This document shows, piece after piece, positions 59,438-64,000 of a stretch of 64,000 nucleotides of DNA. The notes under the pieces were generated by a model. It had not been told where the DNA came from and made no database searches. It worked only from the letters and a program-made list of their open reading frames with translations. The DNA comes from Minisyncoccus sp023229485 (GTDB lineage: Bacteria; Patescibacteriota; Minisyncoccia; Minisyncoccales; Minisyncoccaceae). Each line of letters begins with the position of its first letter. The stretch's first letter is position 1. The stretch is taken from contig JBAYMH010000004.1 in the NCBI GenBank assembly GCA_041663645.1, forward strand, positions 1 to 64,000, read 5' to 3'. A program made the position numbers and the translations under genes.

Positions 59438-60043
59438 ATGATTGAAATATCTTTTGTATTAGGTTTAATTATATTACTTTTTTCGGTTGTTATTCATGAA
59501 ATTGCTCATGGGAGTATTGCCTATAGTCTGGGTGATGAAACGGCTAAGAATGAAGGGAGATTAAGTTTGAATCCAATAGTCCATTTAGACCCTCTTGGTT
59601 CAATACTTATTCCATTGGTTTTAGCATTAAGCTCTTCTCCTGTATTTTTTGGTTGGGCAAAACCTGTTCCTGTAAATTTTTTAAATTTGAAAGATAAATG
59701 GGGAGAATTAAAAGTTTCGATTGCTGGTCCTGCGGTGAATTTTTTTCTTGCTTTGGTGTTTTGTACTTTAATACGTTTTTCTTTATTTCCAGAGTTGTCT
59801 TCAGTCTTTGCGACAATAGCTATTATAAACATAGGATTAACTTTGTTTAATCTAATTCCAATTTTTCCTCTTGATGGTTCACATATTTTGATTAATTTAT
59901 TGCCCGATTCCTTTATTGAATTTAAAAAGTTTATGATAAGTTATGGGGCTTATATTCTTATATTTGTTTTGTTTGTTTTTCCTGGAACAGGATGGCTTAG
60001 TGGTTTAATGGATATTGTTTTTAGATTTTTAGTTGGAATGTAG
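59438..60043 (+). CDS. Site-2 protease family (M50) membrane metalloprotease
   Basis: The 201-residue polytopic protein is a minimal intramembrane zinc protease. The zinc-binding HEIAHGSIA (residues ~20-28, HExxH) lies in the first membrane segment, and the third ligand is in FPLDGSHIL (~144-152). FFGWAKPVPVN (~68-78) and SIAGPAVNFFLAL (~92-104) are typical of the rhomboid-like YwhC/S2P subfamily without PDZ domain. It probably cleaves membrane-bound regulators; substrates are unknown. The 180 bp before it (59260-59437) hold nothing I can support. Confidence 0.93.
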   Translation: MIEISFVLGLIILLFSVVIHEIAHGSIAYSLGDETAKNEGRLSLNPIVHLDPLGSILIPLVLALSSSPVFFGWAKPVPVNFLNLKDKWGELKVSIAGPAVNFFLALVFCTLIRFSLFPELSSVFATIAIINIGLTLFNLIPIFPLDGSHILINLLPDSFIEFKKFMISYGAYILIFVLFVFPGTGWLSGLMDIVFRFLVGM

Positions 60044-60125
60044 TTTTGATGCAAAAATTTTTGAAGGTTGTAGGATTTTTATTTTGGGATATAATAATCA
60101 TATAATAAATAATTATAAAATAAAA

Positions 60126-60449
60126 ATGAACGAACTCAATTCTAAAATTGTCGAATACGTATTAGTTATTTTAATCGGATTGATTATTAGTTATGTTGTT
60201 TTTGTACAATCACAAGATAGTAAGGTCAAATTTGATCAATTAAATCAAAAAGTTGATGAAATTAAAATGGATATTGATGGCTTAAGGTTAGATATTATTG
60301 CTAAGGATTTGAAGATAAAGCAATTAGATGAACAGCTAAATCCAAAGACTGAAACAACAACAGAAGGAACAGATGCTGAGACTGGAAAAGAAAAACCAGT
60401 TGATTCAACAAAACCTACTCAATCAAAGACAGCTCCAGTTATAGAATAA
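60126..60449 (+). CDS. Small membrane-anchored coiled-coil protein
   Basis: The 107-residue protein, from ATG 60126, has a membrane segment (residues ~10-28), a coiled-coil (~32-75; KFDQLNQKVDEIKMDIDGL) and a Thr/Pro/Lys-rich tail. No family is recognisable. A longer in-frame reading from 60033 would overlap the protease gene and lacks support. It ends before a strong terminator. Confidence 0.65.
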   Translation: MNELNSKIVEYVLVILIGLIISYVVFVQSQDSKVKFDQLNQKVDEIKMDIDGLRLDIIAKDLKIKQLDEQLNPKTETTTEGTDAETGKEKPVDSTKPTQSKTAPVIE

Positions 60450-60456
60450 ATAAAGG

Positions 60457-60479
60457 CAGGGCATCAGCCCTGTTTTTTT
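60457..60479 (+). terminator. Intrinsic terminator after the coiled-coil protein
   Basis: CAGGGC-ATCA-GCCCTG followed by seven T's, a strong GC-rich stem. Confidence 0.92.
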
Positions 60480-60562
60480 GTTTGAAAATAATACAATGTA
60501 TTTAATCGTAACTAAAAATATTTGAGAGATTTTAATCTTTATTAATATTTTTAATTTTTAGA

Positions 60563-60592
60563 TTGTCTAAAAATTTTACGATTTGCTATTAT
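60563..60592 (+). promoter_or_regulatory. Probable promoter of the solute-binding protein gene
   Basis: TTGTCT (60563-60568) and TATTAT (60587-60592) are 18 bp apart, about 50 bp before the ATG at 60644. A GGAG Shine-Dalgarno lies 6-7 nt before that ATG. Confidence 0.45.
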
Positions 60593-60643
60593 TATGCTAT
60601 TGTTGTTTTGCCCAAATAATGGGTTTGTACTTTGGAGAAAAAA

Positions 60644-61354
60644 ATGAAGATATTATTTTGTTTTCTGATTTTGATGTTTGTGGTCATTCCATGTGTATCA
60701 GCTGAAAATGGTGTAGTTATTGCGTCGGGGCATCCAGGTTGGGCACCGGCAATGTATCAGGATGGCGATAAAATCGTTGGTATTGCACCAGAAGTTGTTG
60801 CCAAGATCTTTAACAAGCTGGAACTTAAGGTCGAGAGCCGATATGCGGGTTCTTGGATTGACGTCCAGGAGCTTGGGAAAAGAGGAGAGATCGATGTTAT
60901 TGTTGCGGCATATAAGACCGAGGAGAGGCAGAAGTACTTTGAGTACTCTGATGACTACCTGACCGATAGTATTTCTTTGTTCTCGACGCAGAACATGTTT
61001 TATAAAGGTCCTCAAACGTTAGAGGGTTATAATATCGCTGTTTCTCGAGGCGATAGCTATGGTCAAGAATTAGATAGTTTCTTGGCTAATCGTAGCATTG
61101 TAACAGTCTACGATGACCCAAAAGAGGCAATGTTTTCTGTGATTAGGGGAAAAACCGATATGTTTCTGTACGCCACTAGTGCCGGGAAGAGAGTGGCGAA
61201 GAATACTATGGGATTGGAGGATATTCAAAATGCCAAAATAGGGGATGTCCCCTTTTATATGATGATTTCAAAGAATTCATCATATGTGACTTTGATGCCA
61301 CAAATAAATGAAATAATCAAAAGTTTAAAAAGTAGCGGAGAAATCCCTACTTGA
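60644..61354 (+). CDS. Secreted amino-acid-type solute-binding protein (SBP_bac_3)
   Basis: The 236-residue protein, from ATG 60644, begins with a signal peptide (MKILFCFLILMFVVIPCVSA) and is a family 3 periplasmic-type binding protein: GWAPAMYQDGDKIVGIAPEVV, RGEIDVIVAAYKTEERQKYF, YNIAVSRGDSYG and VIRGKTDMFLYA. Usual partners (ABC permease and ATPase) are absent nearby. There is no lipobox after the signal. The gene looks richer in G+C than its neighbours and its upstream region has a strong Shine-Dalgarno, both unlike most genes here, so transfer is likely. Confidence 0.88.
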   Translation: MKILFCFLILMFVVIPCVSAENGVVIASGHPGWAPAMYQDGDKIVGIAPEVVAKIFNKLELKVESRYAGSWIDVQELGKRGEIDVIVAAYKTEERQKYFEYSDDYLTDSISLFSTQNMFYKGPQTLEGYNIAVSRGDSYGQELDSFLANRSIVTVYDDPKEAMFSVIRGKTDMFLYATSAGKRVAKNTMGLEDIQNAKIGDVPFYMMISKNSSYVTLMPQINEIIKSLKSSGEIPT

Positions 61355-61355
61355 T

Positions 61356-61382
61356 ACTGGTCTAATAAACCAGTCTTATTTT
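61356..61382 (+). terminator. Intrinsic terminator after the solute-binding protein gene
   Basis: ACTGGT-CTAATAA-ACCAGT followed by CTTATTTTT, directly after the TGA stop. Confidence 0.85.
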
Positions 61383-61487
61383 TGAAGTATTAATAAATAC
61401 AAATTTTTCTAGTGCCGATTTTTAATTAAACCGGTTTTTATTTTTGGTGGCATTGTCAGACGTGCTTGGCTGTGGTATTTTTAAGTT

Positions 61488-61688
61488 ATGGAAATTCCTT
61501 TTTATATGTACATATTAAGAAAAATAGTATTTGGTATTGCTGTTGGTTTTGGAGTTTATTATTTTTTTCTATACGGGAGACCATTCGTGGAAAAATGGAC
61601 AGGGATGAAGTTTATTGATGATGTTTGGCTTTGGTATGTTATTGCTGGAGCAGTTGTATTAGGACTGTTAGTATTTTTAATTATTTAA
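61488..61688 (+). CDS. Small two-TM hypothetical protein
   Basis: The 66-residue protein has two hydrophobic segments (residues ~10-28 and ~46-66) separated by a short basic loop with GRPFVEKWTGMKFIDD. No family is recognisable. Its TAA shares one base with the leuS ATG, so the two genes are translationally coupled. Confidence 0.6.
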   Translation: MEIPFYMYILRKIVFGIAVGFGVYYFFLYGRPFVEKWTGMKFIDDVWLWYVIAGAVVLGLLVFLII

Positions 61689-64000
61689 TGAATATGAAAT
61701 ATAATCCGAAAGAAATTGAAAAAAAATGGCAAAGGTATTGGGAAGAAAACAAAACTAATAAAACTAATGATTTTTCACAAAAGGAAAAGTATTATTGTTT
61801 AGACATGTTTCCTTATCCTTCTGGAGTTGGATTACATGTCGGCCACTTTAAGGGTTATGTTGCAACAGATATTGTTGCTCGCATAAAAAGAATGCAGGGA
61901 TTTGAAGTATTGCATCCAATGGGTTGGGATGCTTTTGGTTTACCAGCAGAAAATTTTGCTATTAAGACTGGAATACATCCAGAAATAACTACTGCAAAGA
62001 ATATCGAAAATATAAAATATCAGATGAAGATCGTCGGCCTTAGTTATGATTGGGATAGAGAATTGACTACAACTGATAAGGATTATTATAAATGGACTCA
62101 ATGGATATTTTTGAAATTATACGAAAAAGGGTTGGCATATAAAAAATTATTGCCAATAAATTGGTGCCCAGCTTGTAAAACCGGCCTTGCTAATGAGGAG
62201 GTAGTAGATGGAAAATGCGAAAGATGTGGAGCTGAAACAACTAAAAAAGATATTGAACAGTGGATACTTAGGATTACTAAATATGCCGATAGGCTTCTTG
62301 AAGATTTGGATGGTCTTGATTGGCCAGATAAGATAAAAGAAATGCAGAAGAATTGGATTGGTAGAAGTGTCGGATGGGAGATTGATTTTGGTGTTGAAGA
62401 TACGGGAAAGATAATAACAGTATTTACCACAAGAGTAGATACTTTATTTGGCTGTACTTATGTTGTTATTGCTCCAGAATCTCCTTTAATTCTGGAATTG
62501 AAAGAAAAAATTTCTAATTGGATTGAAGTTGTTGATTATATTGAGAAAGCAAGAAGTAAGAGCGATTTAGAGCGAATAAGCGAAGTTAAGAATAAAAGTG
62601 GAGTTAAATTAGAAGGGATTAAGGCGATAAACCCAATAAACGGAAAAGATGTTCTTGTGTTTGTAGCTGATTATGTACTTGCTAGTTATGGTACTGGAGC
62701 GGTAATGGCTGTTCCTGCTCACGATGAAAGAGATTTTGAATTTGCAATAAAATATGATTTGCCGATTATTGAAGTTGTAAAATCTAAAGATGGCAAATCC
62801 AATGTTTCTGATTCTGCCTTTACTGCGGATGGGTTTTTGATTAATTCAGATAATTTTTCGGATATGGATTCGGAAAGTGCTCGACAGGCAATTGGTGAAA
62901 ATTTGAAGGAAGAAGGTTTTGGCCGAGAGAAAGTAAATTATAAATTACATGATTGGCCATTTTCTAGACAAAGATATTGGGGTGAACCGATTCCAATTAT
63001 TCATTGTAGTGAATGTGGAATAGTACCTCTTGAGGAAAATGATTTGCCTTTGACCTTACCGCACGTTGACAAATATGAGCCAACTGGTACGGGCGAGTCT
63101 CCCTTGGCTGTGATTGAAGATTGGGTAAATGTAAAATGTCCGAAGTGTGGAGGATTGGCAAAAAGAGAAACAAATACAATGCCACAATGGGCTGGAAGCT
63201 GTTGGTATTATCTAAGATATCTTGATAACAAAAACAACAAAGTATGCGTAGATAGTGAGAAGGAGAAAAGATGGATGCCAGTTGATTTATATGTGGGTGG
63301 AGCCGAGCATGCTGTTTTGCATTTATTATATTCTAGATTTTGGCATAAATTTTTGTTTGATATCGGAGTCGTTTCGACTAAAGAGCCATTTCAAAAATTA
63401 AGAAATATTGGACTTGTGCTTGCTTACGACGGACAAAAGATGTCTAAGTCAAAAGGTAACGTGGTGTCTCCTGACAGTGTAGTTGAAGAATATGGTGCGG
63501 ATACCCTCAGGGCTTACGAAATGTTTATGGGGCCCTTTGATCAAGCCATAGGCTGGAACGAACAGGGACTTAAGGGGGTAAATAGATTTTTGAATAGGGC
63601 ATGGGATTGTATAATTGAATCAAAGAATGTTGCTGAAAGTACGGAAGAGATCGTTTCAGAAACAAATAAGTTAGTTAAGAAGGTTTCTGAAGATATCAAT
63701 AAGATGAAGTTTAATACTCCAATCGCGTTTTTTATGGAGTATGTAAATTTTATTTCTGATAATAAGGAAGGCTTTGGAAGTAATTCAGCAAAAGTATTTT
63801 TGAAATTGTTATTTCCATTTGTTCCTCATCTTAGCGAAGAATTGTGGCACATTATTGGTTGTCAAGGTTTGGTTTCGGATCAGGCTTGGCCAATTGCAAA
63901 TGAATCATCGATAAAGAATGAGAGTGTCGTATTAGTGGTGCAGATAAATGGAAAAGTGAGAGATAAGATTGTATTTGATCATGATATAAATCAGGAGGAG
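61688..64000 (+). CDS. leuS: Leucyl-tRNA synthetase (3' end outside the window)
   Basis: LeuRS charges tRNA-Leu. 771 codons are visible and the frame is open to the window edge. Residues include the HIGH-type motif GLHVGHFKGY (~42-51), a zinc-type loop CPAC...CERC near 158-178, the CP1 editing domain (TTRVDTLFG near 247 and AVMAVPAHDERD near 340), WAGSCWYYLRY near 500 and KMSKSKGNVVS (584-594). The start may be 61688 or the in-frame ATG 61694; the first overlaps the preceding stop codon. Only the C-terminal tRNA-binding end is cut off. Confidence 0.96.
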   Translation, partial: MNMKYNPKEIEKKWQRYWEENKTNKTNDFSQKEKYYCLDMFPYPSGVGLHVGHFKGYVATDIVARIKRMQGFEVLHPMGWDAFGLPAENFAIKTGIHPEITTAKNIENIKYQMKIVGLSYDWDRELTTTDKDYYKWTQWIFLKLYEKGLAYKKLLPINWCPACKTGLANEEVVDGKCERCGAETTKKDIEQWILRITKYADRLLEDLDGLDWPDKIKEMQKNWIGRSVGWEIDFGVEDTGKIITVFTTRVDTLFGCTYVVIAPESPLILELKEKISNWIEVVDYIEKARSKSDLERISEVKNKSGVKLEGIKAINPINGKDVLVFVADYVLASYGTGAVMAVPAHDERDFEFAIKYDLPIIEVVKSKDGKSNVSDSAFTADGFLINSDNFSDMDSESARQAIGENLKEEGFGREKVNYKLHDWPFSRQRYWGEPIPIIHCSECGIVPLEENDLPLTLPHVDKYEPTGTGESPLAVIEDWVNVKCPKCGGLAKRETNTMPQWAGSCWYYLRYLDNKNNKVCVDSEKEKRWMPVDLYVGGAEHAVLHLLYSRFWHKFLFDIGVVSTKEPFQKLRNIGLVLAYDGQKMSKSKGNVVSPDSVVEEYGADTLRAYEMFMGPFDQAIGWNEQGLKGVNRFLNRAWDCIIESKNVAESTEEIVSETNKLVKKVSEDINKMKFNTPIAFFMEYVNFISDNKEGFGSNSAKVFLKLLFPFVPHLSEELWHIIGCQGLVSDQAWPIANESSIKNESVVLVVQINGKVRDKIVFDHDINQEE

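Overview
The window looks like part of the small, AT-rich genome of a Candidate Phyla Radiation (Patescibacteria, Parcubacteria-like) bacterium. Support comes from the low G+C by eye, very tight gene packing with many 0-20 bp gaps, shortened housekeeping proteins (UvrC without its helix-hairpin-helix tail, TruB without its C-terminal domain, UvrA with an internal deletion), a four-cysteine bL28, and many single-TM or pilin-like surface proteins. TGA is used as an ordinary stop, so the UGA-recoding Gracilibacteria/SR1 lineages are unlikely. Rubrerythrin, desulfoferrodoxin, an [FeFe] hydrogenase and ferredoxin-type proteins suggest an anaerobe that must survive oxygen exposure. The lineage call is inference; there is no rRNA in the window.

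Layout. 1-466: two tandem copies of a structured ~230 bp repeat. 467-12.7 kb: rubrerythrin, VanW protein, the run uvrB-uvrA-uvrC, a U32 peptidase-family protein, flavodoxin, NUDIX hydrolase and a CorA transporter. 12.7-18.6 kb: a beta-propeller surface protein, a DUF3298-type protein, a beta-CASP nuclease, then a minus-strand pair (CrtC/AttH-like lipocalin and DUF2090 aldolase-like) divergent from a TetR regulator. 19.4-25.9 kb: TspO, a NuoF-like subunit with an [FeFe] hydrogenase, MazG-like, an ATP-cone nuclease and YchF, with a repeat copy after mazG and another after ychF. 26-36.7 kb: flavoprotein, BipA, carbonic anhydrase and NagZ (minus), a desulfoferrodoxin fused to a tRNA-binding domain, SIMPL, FKBP, TruB, a methyltransferase, UppP and a DNA-alkylation repair protein. 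36.8-42.5 kb: a four-gene operon of a HerA/TraG-type membrane ATPase, a large J-domain-like membrane protein and two small proteins. 42.6-51.7 kb: UvrD/RecB-type helicase-nuclease, GpsA, a 1012-residue pilin-like multidomain surface protein, pyrophosphatase, ferredoxin, DUF1858 and a ComEC-like metallo-beta-lactamase.

51.7-53.8 kb is the oddest stretch: a structured RNA with its own promoter and terminator, tRNA-Val(CAC), tRNA-Gly(CCC) and tRNA-Leu(CAG), and around the Gly and Leu genes a set of small structured insertions. One tRNA-Gly copy is broken in both its D loop and T loop by hairpin clusters, and the 3' ends of tRNA-Gly and tRNA-Leu are duplicated next to similar elements. The hairpin stems and loops (AGCA and GACTG on the plus strand) are the reverse complement of those in the four intergenic repeats, so I read them all as one family. 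53.8-64 kb: small exported proteins, a DUF4177 mini-gene, a stomatin-like protein, a soluble chemoreceptor and a solute-binding protein that both look G+C-richer than the background (probable transfers), bL28, tRNA-Pro(GGG), an M50 protease and the start of leuS, which runs off the window.
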